Shown here: positions 19,385 through 29,976 of the stretch, piece after piece
Layout: every line of letters starts with the position of its first letter
How positions within the stretch are numbered: position 1 is the stretch's first letter
Assembly: GCF_026153295.1 (NCBI RefSeq)
Contig: NZ_CP110615.1
Span: 2,108,001-2,172,000 of the forward strand
Source: Rhodococcus antarcticus
GTDB taxonomy: Bacteria; Actinomycetota; Actinomycetes; Mycobacteriales; Mycobacteriaceae
Direction: 5' to 3'
Length of the DNA: 64,000 bases
Translations under genes and position numbers: made by a program
The notes under the pieces: model-generated
What the model was told of the DNA's origin: nothing
Database searches by the model: none
The model's input: only the letters and a program-made list of their open reading frames with translations

Positions 19385-20157
19385 ACCCAGGACCGTCGGC
19401 GCACCGCGGCGGCGATGCCCTCGCCCTGGCCGTGAGCTGGCTGACGGTGGTGCCCGCCCGGGTTCGGGGCGAGGTCGACCGCACCGTCGCGGCCCGCGCG
19501 ATCGGGCTGGCTCCCCTGGTGGGCCTGGCGCTGGGCGGGGTGGCCGCCGGACTGCTGCGGGTCCTGGACGCGCTCGGCGCCCCAGGGCTGCTGGCCGGGA
19601 TGCTCGTGGTGGGCGCCCTGGCCGTCGGCACCCGCGGGATGCACCTGGACGGGCTGGCGGACACCGTGGACGGGCTCGGCTGCTACGGCCCGCCCGAGCG
19701 CGCGCTGGCCGTGATGCGGGACGGCAGCACGGGGCCGTTCGCGGTGGTCGCGCTGGTCGTCGTCCTCGGGGCGCAGGCAGCGGCCCTCGGGACGCTGGCC
19801 GCCGACGGTCGCTGGGGCGCCGTGGTGGTCGGGGTGGCCGCCGGACGGGTCGCGCTGGGCTGGGTGTGCCGCCGCGGGGTGCCCGCCGCTCGTCCGGACG
19901 GGCTCGGTGCGCTGGTGGCCGGCACCCAGCCGGTGGTGGTGCCCGTGGGGTGGGCCCTGCTCCTGGCGCTGGCAGCGGTGGCGGCGGTGGACGGACGGGT
20001 CTGGCAGGGACCGGCGGCCGTGCTGGCGGCCGGTGCGCTGGTGGTCGTCGGCGTCCGGCACGCGGTCCGGCGGTTCGGCGGGATGACCGGGGACGTGCTG
20101 GGCGCGTGCTCGGAGGTCGCCGTCACCACGTCGCTCGTGGTGCTGGCGCTCGGCTAG
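19381..20157 (+). CDS. cobS: Adenosylcobinamide-GDP ribazoletransferase (cobalamin synthase)
   Basis: CobS joins adenosylcobinamide-GDP and alpha-ribazole (phosphate) to form adenosylcobalamin (phosphate), in the membrane. The 258-residue, strongly hydrophobic protein has several membrane segments and the conserved acidic motif [15 protein letters not shown] (about residues 83-97), followed by [11 protein letters not shown] second conserved region near the end is [16 protein letters not shown]. The GTG start overlaps the cobT stop (GTGA), predicting translational coupling. Confidence 0.95.
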   Translation: MNPGPSAHRGGDALALAVSWLTVVPARVRGEVDRTVAARAIGLAPLVGLALGGVAAGLLRVLDALGAPGLLAGMLVVGALAVGTRGMHLDGLADTVDGLGCYGPPERALAVMRDGSTGPFAVVALVVVLGAQAAALGTLAADGRWGAVVVGVAAGRVALGWVCRRGVPAARPDGLGALVAGTQPVVVPVGWALLLALAAVAAVDGRVWQGPAAVLAAGALVVVGVRHAVRRFGGMTGDVLGACSEVAVTTSLVVLALG

Positions 20158-20167
20158 ACCGGTGCGC

Positions 20168-21274
20168 TCAGCGCACGAGCGTGGTCATCCAGCCGTGCGG
20201 GTCGGCCACGGTGCCGCGCTGGATCCCGGTGAGCGTCTCGCGGAGCATCGTGGTGACCGGACCGGTGGCCCCGCCACCCACGGTGAAGCTGCCGTCGGCG
20301 TGCTTGACGCTGCCGACCGGGGTGATGACCGCGGCCGTCCCGCAGGCGAACACCTCGCTGATCTCCCCGGAGTCCGCCTTCTTCTCCCACTCGTCGGTGG
20401 AGATCCGCCGCTCGGCCACCGCGAGCCCGGCGTCCTGCGCGAGCTGCAGCAGCGAGTCACGGGTGATGCCGGGCAGCAGCGAGCCGGACAGCTCCGGGGT
20501 GACCAGCTGGGCGCCCTCACCCTCGCCGACGACGAAGAACAGGTTCATCCCACCCATCTCCTCGACGTAGCGGCGCTCCAGCGCGTCGAGCCACACCACC
20601 TGGTCGCAGCCCTCGTCGGCCGCCTGGGCCTGCGCGAGCAGGGAGGCCGCGTAGTTGCCGGCGAACTTGGCCGCACCGGTGCCGCCCGGAGCCGCCCGCA
20701 CGTACTCCGTCGACAACCAGACGCTGACCGGCCGCACGCCACCGGTGAAGTACGCGCCTGCGGGCGAGGCGATGAGCAGGTAGCGGTACTCCGTGGCCGG
20801 GCGCACCCCCAGACCGGCCTCGGTGGAGAACAGGAACGGCCGCAGGTACAGCGACTCCTCGCCCCCGGCCGCCGGCACCCAGGCACGGTCGACGTCCACC
20901 AGCTCGGCGAGCGAGCCGAGGAACAGCTCGTCGGGCATCTCCGGCATGGCCATCCGGCGGGCCGAGCTGCGGAACCGCGCGGCGTTGGCGTGCGGGCGGA
21001 ACGAGCTGATGGAGCCGTCCGCCTGCCGGTAGGCCTTGAGCCCCTCGAAGATGGCCTGCCCGTAGTGCAGAACCATCGCCGCGGGGTCCAGCTCGATCGG
21101 TCCGTAGGGCACCACGCCCGCGTCGTGCCAGCCGCGCTCGACGTCCCAGCTGATGCTCACCATGTGGTCGCTGAAGTGCTTGCCGAAGCCCGGGGCGAGC
21201 AGCAGGTCGGCGAGCGAGTCGTCCGAGGTGAGGACCGGGTTGGCGGTGCGGGAGAACAGGGGCGCGCTGGTCAT
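20168..21274 (-). CDS. ilvE: Branched-chain amino acid aminotransferase
   Basis: IlvE carries out the last step of Leu, Ile and Val synthesis by transamination with glutamate. The 368-residue fold-type IV PLP enzyme has the lysine region [15 protein letters not shown], the E-rich segment [20 protein letters not shown], and the C-terminal cofactor-binding [18 protein letters not shown] at 21274 has a TAGCCT hexamer 7 nt upstream and no Shine-Dalgarno. It is convergent with cobS (10 nt) and followed by gcvT on its own strand upstream, as in Rv2210c-Rv2211c. Confidence 0.97.
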   Translation of the reverse strand: MTSAPLFSRTANPVLTSDDSLADLLLAPGFGKHFSDHMVSISWDVERGWHDAGVVPYGPIELDPAAMVLHYGQAIFEGLKAYRQADGSISSFRPHANAARFRSSARRMAMPEMPDELFLGSLAELVDVDRAWVPAAGGEESLYLRPFLFSTEAGLGVRPATEYRYLLIASPAGAYFTGGVRPVSVWLSTEYVRAAPGGTGAAKFAGNYAASLLAQAQAADEGCDQVVWLDALERRYVEEMGGMNLFFVVGEGEGAQLVTPELSGSLLPGITRDSLLQLAQDAGLAVAERRISTDEWEKKADSGEISEVFACGTAAVITPVGSVKHADGSFTVGGGATGPVTTMLRETLTGIQRGTVADPHGWMTTLVR

Positions 21275-21281
21275 GCCCAGC

Positions 21282-21287
21282 AGGCTA
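21282..21287 (-). promoter_or_regulatory. -10-like hexamer of ilvE
   Basis: On the minus strand TAGCCT ends 7 nt before ATG 21274; an overlapping TACTAG is also possible. No ribosome site is visible. Confidence 0.45.
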
Positions 21288-21307
21288 GTACGGCCTCCTG
21301 CGCTGGC

Positions 21308-22429
21308 CTACCGGGTGTGCGCGGGCACGAACGGCGGGGCCACCACCGCGCAGCGCAGGGTCCGCCCGCGCACGTCGAGCTCGACCTCCGCGCCGGCGGT
21401 GAGCCCGGCCGAGGCGTCGAGCACCGCGAGCGCGATCCCGGTGCGCAGCGTGGGTGAGAAGGTGCCCGAGGTGGTCTCCCCGACCGGCACCCCGTCGGCG
21501 AGGACCGTCATCCCGGCCCGGGGCACGCCCCGCTCGAGGGCCTTGAGACCCCACAGCCGCCGGCGCGGTCCGTCCTGCTTCTCCGCCGTCAGCGCCTCGC
21601 GGCCCCAGAACGCCGGCTTGGCCCACCCCACGGCCCACCCCGTGCGCGCCTGCACCGGGCTGATCTGCGCGGAGAGCTCGTGCCCGTGCAGCGGGTAACC
21701 CATCTCCGTGCGCAGGGTGTCACGGGCGCCGAGACCGCACGCCTGCCCGCCCAGCGGTGCGGCGGCGTCGAGCAGGGCGCGGAACAGCGCGTCCGCCTCG
21801 GACCACCGCGGCAGCAGCTCGTAGCCGTGCTCGCCGGTGTAGCCGGTGCGGCAGACCCGGACGGGGTGGTCTCCCCACCAGGCGTCGGCGAAGGCCATGT
21901 AGTCCATCTCGTGCGGCAGGCCGAGCGCGGCCAGCACGTCCGGCGAGCGCGGTCCCTGCACGGCGATCACCCCGTGCTCGGTGTGCCGGTCGGTGACGGA
22001 GATCCCGGACGGGGCGGCGGCGGCGAGCGCGGACACCACGGCCGCGCTGTTGGCCGCGTTGGGCACCAGGAACACCTCGTCGGGCGAGACCAGGTAGGCG
22101 ATGAGGTCGTCGACCACGCCCCCGGCGGTGTCGCAGCAGAGGGTGTACTGCGCCTGGCCGGTGCTGATGCGGCCGAGGTCGTTGGTCAGGCAGTCGTTGA
22201 CGTAGGCCGCCGCACCCGGGCCGACCACCAGGGCCTTGCCCAGGTGCCCCACGTCGAACACGCCGACGGCCTCCCGCACGCTGGTGTGCTCGGCGACCAC
22301 GCCCGCGTAGCTGATCGGCATCTCCCAGCCGCCGAACTCGGCGAACGTGGCGCCGAGCGCGACGTGCGTGCCGTGCAGGGCGCTGCGGCGCAGGACGGGG
22401 CTGGTGGTCTCCGGCGTGGGGGTGCTCAC
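21308..22429 (-). CDS. gcvT: Aminomethyltransferase (glycine cleavage T protein)
   Basis: GcvT transfers the aminomethyl carbon from lipoyl-GcvH to tetrahydrofolate, releasing ammonia. The 373-residue protein has the family pattern [40 protein letters not shown], the folate-site region [20 protein letters not shown] and [19 protein letters not shown]. Two adjacent GTG codons (22432 and 22429) can start it. The second is given because it lies 7 nt from a TACCGT box (22437-22442). The other gcv genes are not in the window. It is divergent from pepA. Confidence 0.95.
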   Translation of the reverse strand: MSTPTPETTSPVLRRSALHGTHVALGATFAEFGGWEMPISYAGVVAEHTSVREAVGVFDVGHLGKALVVGPGAAAYVNDCLTNDLGRISTGQAQYTLCCDTAGGVVDDLIAYLVSPDEVFLVPNAANSAAVVSALAAAAPSGISVTDRHTEHGVIAVQGPRSPDVLAALGLPHEMDYMAFADAWWGDHPVRVCRTGYTGEHGYELLPRWSEADALFRALLDAAAPLGGQACGLGARDTLRTEMGYPLHGHELSAQISPVQARTGWAVGWAKPAFWGREALTAEKQDGPRRRLWGLKALERGVPRAGMTVLADGVPVGETTSGTFSPTLRTGIALAVLDASAGLTAGAEVELDVRGRTLRCAVVAPPFVPAHTR

Positions 22430-22528
22430 CACCGTGACGGTATCGGTCGGAAGGTGGGGTCGTCGCGATCGCTAGGCTCGCTCACGACCGGGAGACCCCC
22501 GCACCCCGAGAACCCTGGAGCCGCCACC

Positions 22529-24031
22529 GTGCCCGCCACCCCGCCCGTCCTGCGCCCCGCCGCACCCGAGCTCCGCCTCGTCACCTCCGTCGGCGACGTC
22601 GACGTCCTCGTCGTCGGGATCGCGAAGGCCGACACCGACTCCTCCGGGGCGACCGGGCCGGTCCTGCTGGGCGAGGACGTGCTGGACGGCACCGATCTCC
22701 TGGCCGACCTGGCGGCCGTCGGTGCCACCGGGACCGCGGGCCAGCTGACCAGGGTGCCCACCCGGGGGGCGCTGGGGGCCACCTCGGTGCTGGCCGTGGG
22801 CCTCGGCGCACTGGACGGTGAGCCGACCGACGAGCAGGTCCGGCGGGCGGCCGGGGTCGCAGCGCGCTCCCTGGCCGGGACGACCACGGCGGCCACCACC
22901 CTCTCCGGGCTCGACCTGGGTGCAGCCGTCGAGGGGTTCGTCCTCGGCAGCTACGCGTTCACCGCCTACAAGTCCGACGCCGGCACGGCCCCGGTGGCCG
23001 CGGTCGAGCTGCTCGTGCCCGACGTGGCGGCCGGCGCCACCGCGCTCACCCGCGCGAGCGCGGTGGCCCGGGCGGTCACCACCGCGCGCGAGCTGGTCAA
23101 CACCCCGTCCAACGACCTGTTCCCGGCCTCGTTCGCCGAGCGCGCATCGGCCCTGGGCACCGAGGCAGGCCTCGCGGTCGAGGTGCTCGACGAGGACGCG
23201 CTGGCCGCGGGCGGCTACGGCGGGATCCTCGGGGTCGGGCAGGGCAGCTCCCGGCCGCCGCGGCTGGTCCGCCTGTCCTACTCCGGCGGCGGCACGGCGA
23301 CGGTCGGCCTGGTCGGCAAGGGCATCACCTTCGACACCGGCGGCATCTCCATCAAGCCGGCCGCGGGCATGGAGGACATGACCTCCGACATGGCCGGGGC
23401 CGCCGCCGTCATCGCCACGATGGTGCTGGTCGCCGAGCTCGGACTGCCCCTGACGGTCACCGCCACCGTGCCCATGGCGGAGAACATGCCCTCGGCCACC
23501 GCCCAGCGCCCCGGCGACGTCCTCACCCAGTACGGCGGCACCACCGTCGCGGTGCTCAACACCGACGCCGAGGGCCGGCTGATCCTGGCCGACGCGATGG
23601 TGCGCGCCTGCGAGGACGGCATCGACTACCTCATCGACACCGCGACCCTGACCGGGGCGCAGGTGGTCGCGCTGGGCAACCGCACCCCGGGCGTGCTCGG
23701 CACCGACGCCTTCCGCGACCGGGTCGCCGCCATCTCCCGGTCCGTCGGCGAGGGCGGCTGGGCGATGCCGATGCCCGACGAGCTCCGCGCGGAGCTGGAC
23801 TCCCCGGTGGCCGACCTGCAGAACATCACCAACAGCCGGGCGGGCGGGATGCTCGCGGCGGCGGTGTTCCTGCGGGAGTTCGTGGCCGAGGGCGTCCAGT
23901 GGGCGCACGTCGACGTGGCGGGACCCGCGTACAACACCGGCGGGGTGCACGGCTACACCGGCAAGGGCGGTACAGGGGTGCCCGTGCGCACCATGTTCGC
24001 CGTGCTCGAGGACATCGCCGCGAACGGCTGA
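22529..24031 (+). CDS. pepA: Leucyl aminopeptidase (M17)
   Basis: This cytosolic two-metal exopeptidase removes N-terminal residues from peptides. The 500-residue protein has the variable N-terminal macro-like domain, then the catalytic domain with [19 protein letters not shown] (Lys and Asp metal ligands), [11 protein letters not shown] and the family signature [13 protein letters not shown]. The end [21 protein letters not shown] is also typical. The GTG start at 22529 has CTGGAG 8-13 nt upstream; the frame above it is not conserved. The orthologue Rv2213 is called pepB. A palindromic element begins 25 nt after the stop. Confidence 0.95.
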   Translation: MPATPPVLRPAAPELRLVTSVGDVDVLVVGIAKADTDSSGATGPVLLGEDVLDGTDLLADLAAVGATGTAGQLTRVPTRGALGATSVLAVGLGALDGEPTDEQVRRAAGVAARSLAGTTTAATTLSGLDLGAAVEGFVLGSYAFTAYKSDAGTAPVAAVELLVPDVAAGATALTRASAVARAVTTARELVNTPSNDLFPASFAERASALGTEAGLAVEVLDEDALAAGGYGGILGVGQGSSRPPRLVRLSYSGGGTATVGLVGKGITFDTGGISIKPAAGMEDMTSDMAGAAAVIATMVLVAELGLPLTVTATVPMAENMPSATAQRPGDVLTQYGGTTVAVLNTDAEGRLILADAMVRACEDGIDYLIDTATLTGAQVVALGNRTPGVLGTDAFRDRVAAISRSVGEGGWAMPMPDELRAELDSPVADLQNITNSRAGGMLAAAVFLREFVAEGVQWAHVDVAGPAYNTGGVHGYTGKGGTGVPVRTMFAVLEDIAANG

Positions 24032-24056
24032 CCCCGGCTCCACCTCCGACCTTCCG

Positions 24057-24122
24057 CCGCCAAGTGCGGGCTTCTGGTCGTCATTTCACCCCGGATGACA
24101 GCAACAAGCCCGCACTTGGCGG
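24057..24122. repeat. Palindromic element, copy 1
   Basis: Perfect 17-nt arms CCGCCAAGTGCGGGCTT (24057-24073) and AAGCCCGCACTTGGCGG (24106-24122) flank a 32-nt core that itself contains GTCAT...ATGAC. A second copy with conserved arms and core (CTGGTCGTCATT) lies at 48194-48257. It sits between convergent genes and could act as a bidirectional terminator. Confidence 0.9.
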
Positions 24123-24138
24123 AAACGGGAGGGGGTGT

Positions 24139-24489
24139 TCACTCCAGGTCGGCTGCGCGCCGGGCCCGCTGGCGCAGGATCCGCTCCCGCGCGTCGTGGT
24201 CGCGCATCCGCTGGGGGTACCCGGTGCGCTGCACGTCGTAGACCGGGATCTCCAGCTCCTCGCCGAGGCGGCGCGCGCCCGTCGCCCCGGCCACGCGGCG
24301 ACGCGTCCACTCCCCGTCGTGGGCCACCAGCACCACCGTGTGCGCCCGCAGCGCCTCGCTCGGCTGCTCGACGAAGGCCTCGACCCCGCGGTGCTCCGAG
24401 GACCACGTCGCCAGGTGCTGCGCGTCGTCCCGGACGGCCGCGCGGGTGGCGGCGCTGGAGCGGCGTCGCAGTCGTCCCAGCACGCCCAC
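24139..24489 (-). CDS. Conserved hypothetical protein (116 aa)
   Basis: A small soluble basic protein. The N-terminus (VGVLGRLRRRSSAATRAAVRD) is followed by ALRAHTVVLVAHDGEWTRRR, ELEIPVYDVQRTGYPQRMRD and an Arg-rich helical tail (ARERILRQRARRAADLE). The GTG start at 24489 is supported by GGAGG 8 nt upstream. Strand/helix patterning and codon use look genuine, but I recognise no domain. It is convergent with pepA across the palindromic element and divergent from lpd. Confidence 0.7.
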   Translation of the reverse strand: MGVLGRLRRRSSAATRAAVRDDAQHLATWSSEHRGVEAFVEQPSEALRAHTVVLVAHDGEWTRRRVAGATGARRLGEELEIPVYDVQRTGYPQRMRDHDARERILRQRARRAADLE

Positions 24490-24720
24490 GGCCGTCACCT
24501 CCGCACCCGCGACCGGCCCGGCGCCGCTCGTGGCCCCCGATGCTGCCACCCCTGCCCGTGCGCGAGGTGTGGACGCGCCCGACGGACCTCGGCGCCGCGT
24601 CGAGGGCCCGAGGTGGAAGGATGGTCGGCACCCGCAGAGCACACGTCCCGCACGGCCGGCGGAGCAGACCCACGAGGTCCGCCCCGCACCCCGCCGGGGG
24701 AACACGAACAGGAGATGACG

Positions 24721-26097
24721 TTGACCGACAGCGACCTGGTTGTCCTCGGCGGCGGCTCGGGGGGCTACGCGGCCGCACTGCGCGCCGCCCAGCTCGGCCT
24801 GACCGTCACCATGATCGAGAGCGACAAGGTGGGCGGCACCTGCCTGCACAAGGGGTGCATCCCCACCAAGGCGCTGCTGCACGCCGCCGAGGTCGCCGAC
24901 AACGCGCGCCACGGTGACCAGTTCGGGGTGAAGAGCTCCCTCGAGGGCATCGACATGAGCGGCGTCAACTCCTACAAGGACGGCGTCGTCGCGAAGCTCT
25001 ACAAGGGCCTGCAGGGGCTGGTGAAGTCCCGCAAGATCACCGTCGTCGAGGGCACCGGACGCTTCGTCGGCGACCGGACCGTCGAGGTCGACGGGCAGCG
25101 CTACACCGGCAGGGCGGTCGTGCTGGCCACCGGCTCGTACGCGCGCAGCCTGCCCGGCCTGGAGATCGGCGGCCGCATCATGACCAGCGAGCAGGCGCTG
25201 ACCATCGACCACGTGCCCGACCGGGTCATCGTGCTCGGCGGCGGCGTCATCGGGGTCGAGTTCGCCAGCGTGTGGCGCTCCTTCGGGGCCGAGGTCACCG
25301 TCGTCGAGGCCCTGCCCCGCCTGGTGGCCGCCGAGGACGAGTGGTGCTCCAAGCAGGTCGAGCGCGCGTTCCGCAAGCGCGGCATCGCCTTCAGCGTCGG
25401 CAAGAAGTTCACCGGCGCCGAGCAGGGCGACAAGGGTGTGACGGTCACCCTCGAGGACGGCACCACGCTGGAGGCCGACCTGCTCCTCGTCGCCGTCGGC
25501 CGCGGGCCCCGCACCACCGACGTGGGCTACGAGGAGGCGGGCATCGCGATGGACCGCGGCTTCGTCCTCACCGACGAGCGGCTGCGCACCAACGTCGAGG
25601 GCGTCTACGCCGTGGGCGACATCGTGCCCGGGCTGCAGCTCGCGCACCGCGGGTTCGCCCAGGGCATCTTCGTCGCCGAGGAGCTGGCGGGGCTGAACCC
25701 CCAGGTCATCGACGAGACCGGCATCCCCCGCGTCACCTACTCCAACCCCGAGGTCGCCTCGGTCGGGCTCACCGAGGCCCAGGCCAAGGAGAAGTACGGC
25801 GAGGTCACCACCGTCGTCTACGACCTGGCCGGCAACGGCAAGAGCCAGATCCTCAAGACCGCAGGCGGAATCAAGCTCGTCCGCTCCGGCGGGGCCGGCG
25901 AGCAGGGTCCCGTGGTGGGCATCCACATGGTCGGCGAGCGGGTCGGCGAGCTCGTCGGCGAGGCGCAGCTGGTCTACAACTGGGAGGCCTACGCCGACGA
26001 CGTCGCGCAGCTCATCCACGCGCACCCCACCCAGACCGAGGCCTTCGGCGAGGCGCACCTCGCCCTGGCCGGCAAGCCGCTGCACGCGCACGGCTGA
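24721..26097 (+). CDS. lpdA: Dihydrolipoyl dehydrogenase (E3)
   Basis: E3 reoxidises the lipoyl groups of 2-oxoacid dehydrogenases using FAD and NAD+. The 458-residue protein has the FAD motif GGGSGGYAAALRA, the redox disulfide in GGTCLHKGCIPTKALL, an NAD fold (VIVLGGGVIGVEFASVW), and the catalytic His-Glu pair in HAHPTQTEAFGEA. AGGAG at 24710-24714 abuts the ATG at 24715 with no spacer, whereas TTG at 24721 is 6 nt away, so TTG is the likelier start; ATG 24715 adds two residues. sucB follows 69 nt downstream. Confidence 0.95.
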   Translation: MTDSDLVVLGGGSGGYAAALRAAQLGLTVTMIESDKVGGTCLHKGCIPTKALLHAAEVADNARHGDQFGVKSSLEGIDMSGVNSYKDGVVAKLYKGLQGLVKSRKITVVEGTGRFVGDRTVEVDGQRYTGRAVVLATGSYARSLPGLEIGGRIMTSEQALTIDHVPDRVIVLGGGVIGVEFASVWRSFGAEVTVVEALPRLVAAEDEWCSKQVERAFRKRGIAFSVGKKFTGAEQGDKGVTVTLEDGTTLEADLLLVAVGRGPRTTDVGYEEAGIAMDRGFVLTDERLRTNVEGVYAVGDIVPGLQLAHRGFAQGIFVAEELAGLNPQVIDETGIPRVTYSNPEVASVGLTEAQAKEKYGEVTTVVYDLAGNGKSQILKTAGGIKLVRSGGAGEQGPVVGIHMVGERVGELVGEAQLVYNWEAYADDVAQLIHAHPTQTEAFGEAHLALAGKPLHAHG

Positions 26098-26166
26098 GCC
26101 GGCACGACCTTCTCGACCCAGCACTGCCGGTACGCCCCCGCACACGACCGATCAGGAGTCAGACGA

Positions 26167-27648
26167 ATGGCCTTCTCCGTCCAGATGCCAGCCCTGGGTG
26201 AGAGCGTCACCGAGGGGACCGTCACCCGGTGGCTCAAGCAGGAGGGCGACACCGTCGCCGTCGACGAGCCTCTGGTGGAGGTGTCCACCGACAAGGTCGA
26301 CACCGAGATCCCCTCCCCCGTCGCCGGCACCCTGCTGGAGATCTCGGCCGCCGAGGACGAGACCGTCGAGGTCGGCGGCCAGCTCGCCGTCATCGGCGCC
26401 AAGGGCACTGGGGCCCCCGCGGCCGCACCCACCCCGGCTCCGGAGCCGGAGGAGGCGCAGCCGGCCACCGGCGGGTCCGGCACCACGGCCGAGGGCGACG
26501 ACCCCGCCTCCGGGCACAGCGCCGAGGACCAGACCGCGGCGACCCCGCTCGAGGAGGAGGCCCGCGACGACGCGGCCGCCCGCGAGCAGACGACGGCGGC
26601 CGAGGAGACGAAGGCCCCCACCCCGAGCCGGCCCGAGCAGCCCGCGACGGCGGCCGACGAGGGCCGTCACCGCGGTGAGCCCGCCCCGGCGAGCGCGCCC
26701 TACGTCACCCCGCTGGTGCGCAAGCTCGCGACCGAGAAGGGCGTCGACCTGGCGTCGCTGACCGGCACGGGCGTCGGTGGGCGCATCCGCAAGCAGGACG
26801 TGGAGGCCGCGGCCGAGGCCGCCTCCACCCCGGAGCCCACCCCGGCCGCCTCCGCACCCGCCCCGGCGGCACCCGCCCCGACGGCACCCGCCGCCGACAA
26901 GGGTGTGCGGCCCGAGCTCCAGGCGCTGCGCGGCACCACCCAGAAGGCCAGCCGCATCCGGCAGATCACGGCCACCAAGACGCGGGAGTCGCTGCAGACC
27001 ACCGCGCAGCTCACCCAGACCTTCGAGGTCGACATGAGCCGGGTGGCCGCGCTGCGCACCCGGGCCAAGGCGCAGTTCAGCGCGCAGGAGGGCGTCAACC
27101 TGACGTTCCTGCCGTTCTTCGCCAAGGCCGTGGTCGAGGCGCTGAAGGCGCACCCGAACGTGAACGCCTCCTACGACGAAGGGGCGAAGGAGATCACCTA
27201 CCACGGGTCCGTGCACCTGGCGATCGCCGTGGACACCCCCGCCGGCCTGCTCTCGCCGGTCATCAAGAACGCCGGTGACCTCTCGCTGGCCGGCCTGGCC
27301 CGGGCGATCGCGGACCTCGCGGCGCGCTCGCGGAGCAACGGTCTCAAGCCCGACGAGCTCTCCGGCGGCACGTTCACCATCACCAACATCGGTAGCCAGG
27401 GGGCTCTGTTCGACACCCCGATCCTGGTGCCGCCGCAGGCGGCGATGCTCGGCACGGGCGCGATCGTCAAGCGTCCCGTGGTGGTCTCCGACGCCCTGGG
27501 CGGCGACACCATCGCCGTGCGCTCCATGTGCTACCTGCCGATGACCTACGACCACCGCCTGGTGGACGGGGCCGACGCAGGCCGCTTCCTCACCACGCTG
27601 AAGCACCGCCTCGAAGAGGCGGCCTTCGAGGCGGACCTCGGCCTCTAG
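26167..27648 (+). CDS. sucB: 2-oxoacid dehydrogenase E2 (dihydrolipoyl acyltransferase)
   Basis: E2 is the core of the 2-oxoglutarate and/or pyruvate dehydrogenase complex. The 493-residue protein has one N-terminal lipoyl domain (lysine in [13 protein letters not shown], about residue 43), a long Ala/Pro/Glu-rich linker, a peripheral-subunit-binding domain ([20 protein letters not shown], about 178-215), a second Ala-Pro linker, and the catalytic acyltransferase domain ending in [13 protein letters not shown] with the active-site His. Some actinobacterial homologues carry more than one lipoyl domain; only one is seen. ATG is preceded by AGGAG (26154-26158). The M. tuberculosis counterpart is Rv2215 (dlaT). 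Confidence 0.95.
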   Translation: MAFSVQMPALGESVTEGTVTRWLKQEGDTVAVDEPLVEVSTDKVDTEIPSPVAGTLLEISAAEDETVEVGGQLAVIGAKGTGAPAAAPTPAPEPEEAQPATGGSGTTAEGDDPASGHSAEDQTAATPLEEEARDDAAAREQTTAAEETKAPTPSRPEQPATAADEGRHRGEPAPASAPYVTPLVRKLATEKGVDLASLTGTGVGGRIRKQDVEAAAEAASTPEPTPAASAPAPAAPAPTAPAADKGVRPELQALRGTTQKASRIRQITATKTRESLQTTAQLTQTFEVDMSRVAALRTRAKAQFSAQEGVNLTFLPFFAKAVVEALKAHPNVNASYDEGAKEITYHGSVHLAIAVDTPAGLLSPVIKNAGDLSLAGLARAIADLAARSRSNGLKPDELSGGTFTITNIGSQGALFDTPILVPPQAAMLGTGAIVKRPVVVSDALGGDTIAVRSMCYLPMTYDHRLVDGADAGRFLTTLKHRLEEAAFEADLGL

Positions 27649-27704
27649 GCGGTCCCCGGCACCCTCGTCGGCCGACGGCGGCCGGTGACGACCAGCACCA
27701 CCAC

Positions 27705-27738
27705 GACCGGCCGGGACGAGCACTCGTCCCGGCCGGTC
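27705..27738 (+). terminator. Strong hairpin after sucB
   Basis: GACCGGCCGGGACGAG (27705-27720) is exactly complementary to CTCGTCCCGGCCGGTC (27723-27738), a 16-bp inverted repeat with almost no loop, 57 nt past the sucB stop. No T-tract follows. Confidence 0.75.
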
Positions 27739-27785
27739 GGCCCTCCCGGCTCGCCCCCGCACCCGTGAAGGGACACGATCACCCC

Positions 27786-28676
27786 ATGCGCATCGTCGTC
27801 GCCGGCTCCTCCGGCATGATCGGCACAGCCCTGGTCGCCTCGCTCCGTGCCCACGACCACGAGGTGGTGCGCCTGGTGCGCCGCGCACCGGCCGGGCCCG
27901 ACGAGCGGCAGTGGGATCCCGCCAGCGGTGCCCTCGACGCCGAGGCCCTAGACGGCGCCGGCGCCGTGGTGAACCTCTGCGGGGTCGGCATCGGCGACAA
28001 GCGCTGGACCGGCGCCTACAAGCAGGCCGTGCGCGACAGCCGCATGGGTCCCACCGACGTGCTCGCTCGCGAGGTGGTCGCACGCGGCGTGCCGACCCTG
28101 GTCAACGCCAGCGCGGTGGGCTACTACGGCGACACCGGTGCCACCGAGGTCGACGAGACCGCCCCGGCCGGGTCCGGCTTCCTCGCCGAGGTGTGCCGGG
28201 ACTGGGAGGCCGCCACGGCCCCGGCCAGCGAGGGCGGCGTCCGGGTGGTGACCCTGCGCACGGGCCTGGTGCTCTCCCCGGCCGGCGGACTGCTCAGCCG
28301 GCTGAAGCCGATCTACTCCCTGGCGCTGGGCGGGCGGCTCGGCTCGGGTCGCCAGTACTACCCGTGGATCTCGCTGACCGACGAGGTGGCAGCCATCCGC
28401 TTCGTCATCGAGCACGACGACATCTCCGGCCCGGTGAACCTGACCGGTCCCGCCCCGGTGACCAACGCCGAGTTCAGCCGCGCGCTCGGATCGGCCCTCG
28501 GCCGGCCGGCCCCCTGGGTGGTGCCCGGCTTCGCCATCAAGCTCGTGATCGGCGAGTTCGCCGAGGAGGGCGTCCTGGAGGGCCAGCGCGCCGTGCCCGC
28601 CAAGCTGGAGGCCCACGGGTTCACCTTCACCCACCGATCGGTGGGCGAGGCGATGAGCGCCGCCGTCGGAGGCTGA
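27786..28676 (+). CDS. TIGR01777-type NAD(P)-binding epimerase/reductase
   Basis: The 296-residue extended-SDR protein starts with the dinucleotide motif RIVVAGSSGMIGTALVASL, then VVNLCGVGIGDKRWTGAYKQ, the conserved NASAVGYYGDTG stretch, and a C-terminal region with KLEAHGFTFTHRSVGEAM. Length and motifs match the TIGR01777 (YfcH-like) family; Rv2216 occupies the same place. Substrate and pathway are unknown. GAAGGG lies about 12 nt upstream of the ATG. The next gene starts 5 nt after the stop, so the two are likely co-transcribed. Confidence 0.9.
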   Translation: MRIVVAGSSGMIGTALVASLRAHDHEVVRLVRRAPAGPDERQWDPASGALDAEALDGAGAVVNLCGVGIGDKRWTGAYKQAVRDSRMGPTDVLAREVVARGVPTLVNASAVGYYGDTGATEVDETAPAGSGFLAEVCRDWEAATAPASEGGVRVVTLRTGLVLSPAGGLLSRLKPIYSLALGGRLGSGRQYYPWISLTDEVAAIRFVIEHDDISGPVNLTGPAPVTNAEFSRALGSALGRPAPWVVPGFAIKLVIGEFAEEGVLEGQRAVPAKLEAHGFTFTHRSVGEAMSAAVGG

Positions 28677-28681
28677 GCCCC

Positions 28682-29926
28682 GTGGCCGTCCTGGACGCCG
28701 ACGTCCTCGTCGTGGGCGCCGGGCTCGCCGGGCTGGTGTGCGCGAAGCACCTCCAGCTCGCCGGGCACGAGGTGGTTGTCCTCGAGGCGGGCGACGTGGC
28801 CGGTGGGCGCGTCGCCACCGACACGGTGGACGGGTTCACCCTCGACCGCGGCTTCCAGGTGCTCAACACCGCCTACCCGGCGCTGCGTCGCGAGGTGCAC
28901 CTGCCCGACCTCGACCTGTGCACCTTCACCCCCGGTGCGGCCGTGCGCGCCGAGGACGGGGGGCTGCACACCTTCGTCAACCCGCTGCGCCAGCCGTGGA
29001 CCGCGCCCGCCACCGTGGCCGACCGGTTGCTGCCCCGCGCCGACGAGCTGCGCCTGGTCCGCTGGACGGCTGGGATCGTGCTGCGCAGCGGACGAGCTGC
29101 CCTGCGGCGCCCCGACGTCCCCACCGCGCGGGCTCTCGCGGACGCAGGTCTCGACGGCCCGGTGCTGGAGCGGTTCCTGCGGCCGTTCCTGGCCGGGGTG
29201 CTCCTGGAGCGCGACCTGGACACGGCCGCCCTCTTCACCGCGCTGGTCTGGCGCACGTTCGTGCTCGGGACGGTCGCCGTGCCCGCACGGGGGATGGCCG
29301 CTCTGCCCGCGCACCTCCTCACCCAGCTGCGGCCCGGGACCGTGCGGCTGGGGGTGGCCGCCGAGGCCGTCACCGGCACCACCGTGCGCACCACCGACGG
29401 CACGCTCACCGCCCGTTCCGTCGTGGTGGCCACCGACCCCGGCACCGCCGCCCGGCTGGTGCCCGCCGTGCCTGCGCCCCGGATGCGGGCCGTCACCACG
29501 ACCTACCACGTCACCGAGGACGCCCCGGACACCCGGCCGCTGCTGCGGCTGGACGGCACCGGCGGACCGCTGCTGAACAGCGTGGTCCTCACCGCGGCCG
29601 CCCCCAGCTACTCCCCCGACCACCGGGCGCTGGTCTCCACCTCCGCGCTCGGTTCGGCCGCTGACGTGCCCGAACCGGTGGTGCGCCGCGAGCTGGCCCG
29701 GGTGTGGGGGGTGGACACCTCGCACTGGCAGCACCTGCACACCAGCGAGGTGCCCGCGGCCCTGCCCGCGCTCACCGCACCGACCGCCGCCGGGCTGCGC
29801 GCACCGGTGGACCTCGGCGACGGGCTGCACGTCGCCGGCGACCACCGCGACACCCCCTCGCTGCAGGGGGCGATGGCCAGCGGACGACGCACGGCCCGCT
29901 CGGTGGACCACGGGCTCCGGCGCTGA
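28682..29926 (+). CDS. FAD-dependent amine oxidase / phytoene-desaturase-like oxidoreductase
   Basis: This 414-residue flavoprotein has a Rossmann FAD motif ([20 protein letters not shown]), [20 protein letters not shown] (the GR-containing second FAD motif), and a C-terminal FAD-closing segment [20 protein letters not shown]. It belongs broadly with amine oxidase/CrtI-like enzymes; the substrate is not apparent. The GTG start lies 5 nt after the TIGR01777 gene and matches the FAD-fold N-terminus. I do not recall this gene between Rv2216 and lipB in M. tuberculosis, so it is a lineage-specific member of the block. Confidence 0.85.
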   Translation: MAVLDADVLVVGAGLAGLVCAKHLQLAGHEVVVLEAGDVAGGRVATDTVDGFTLDRGFQVLNTAYPALRREVHLPDLDLCTFTPGAAVRAEDGGLHTFVNPLRQPWTAPATVADRLLPRADELRLVRWTAGIVLRSGRAALRRPDVPTARALADAGLDGPVLERFLRPFLAGVLLERDLDTAALFTALVWRTFVLGTVAVPARGMAALPAHLLTQLRPGTVRLGVAAEAVTGTTVRTTDGTLTARSVVVATDPGTAARLVPAVPAPRMRAVTTTYHVTEDAPDTRPLLRLDGTGGPLLNSVVLTAAAPSYSPDHRALVSTSALGSAADVPEPVVRRELARVWGVDTSHWQHLHTSEVPAALPALTAPTAAGLRAPVDLGDGLHVAGDHRDTPSLQGAMASGRRTARSVDHGLRR

Positions 29927-29962
29927 CCCACCGCCGGCGCCGCCGTGACCGGGACCCGGGCG

Positions 29963-29968
29963 TAGCGT
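29963..29968 (+). promoter_or_regulatory. -10-like hexamer of lipB
   Basis: TAGCGT ends 8 nt before ATG 29977. No Shine-Dalgarno is present in the gap. Confidence 0.45.
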
Positions 29969-29976
29969 CGTGCGCC

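Noticed and set aside
22433-22528. Glycine riboswitch before gcvT
   Set aside because: The divergent gap with pepA is 96-99 nt and the -10-like box lies 7 nt from the start, leaving no room for the aptamer.
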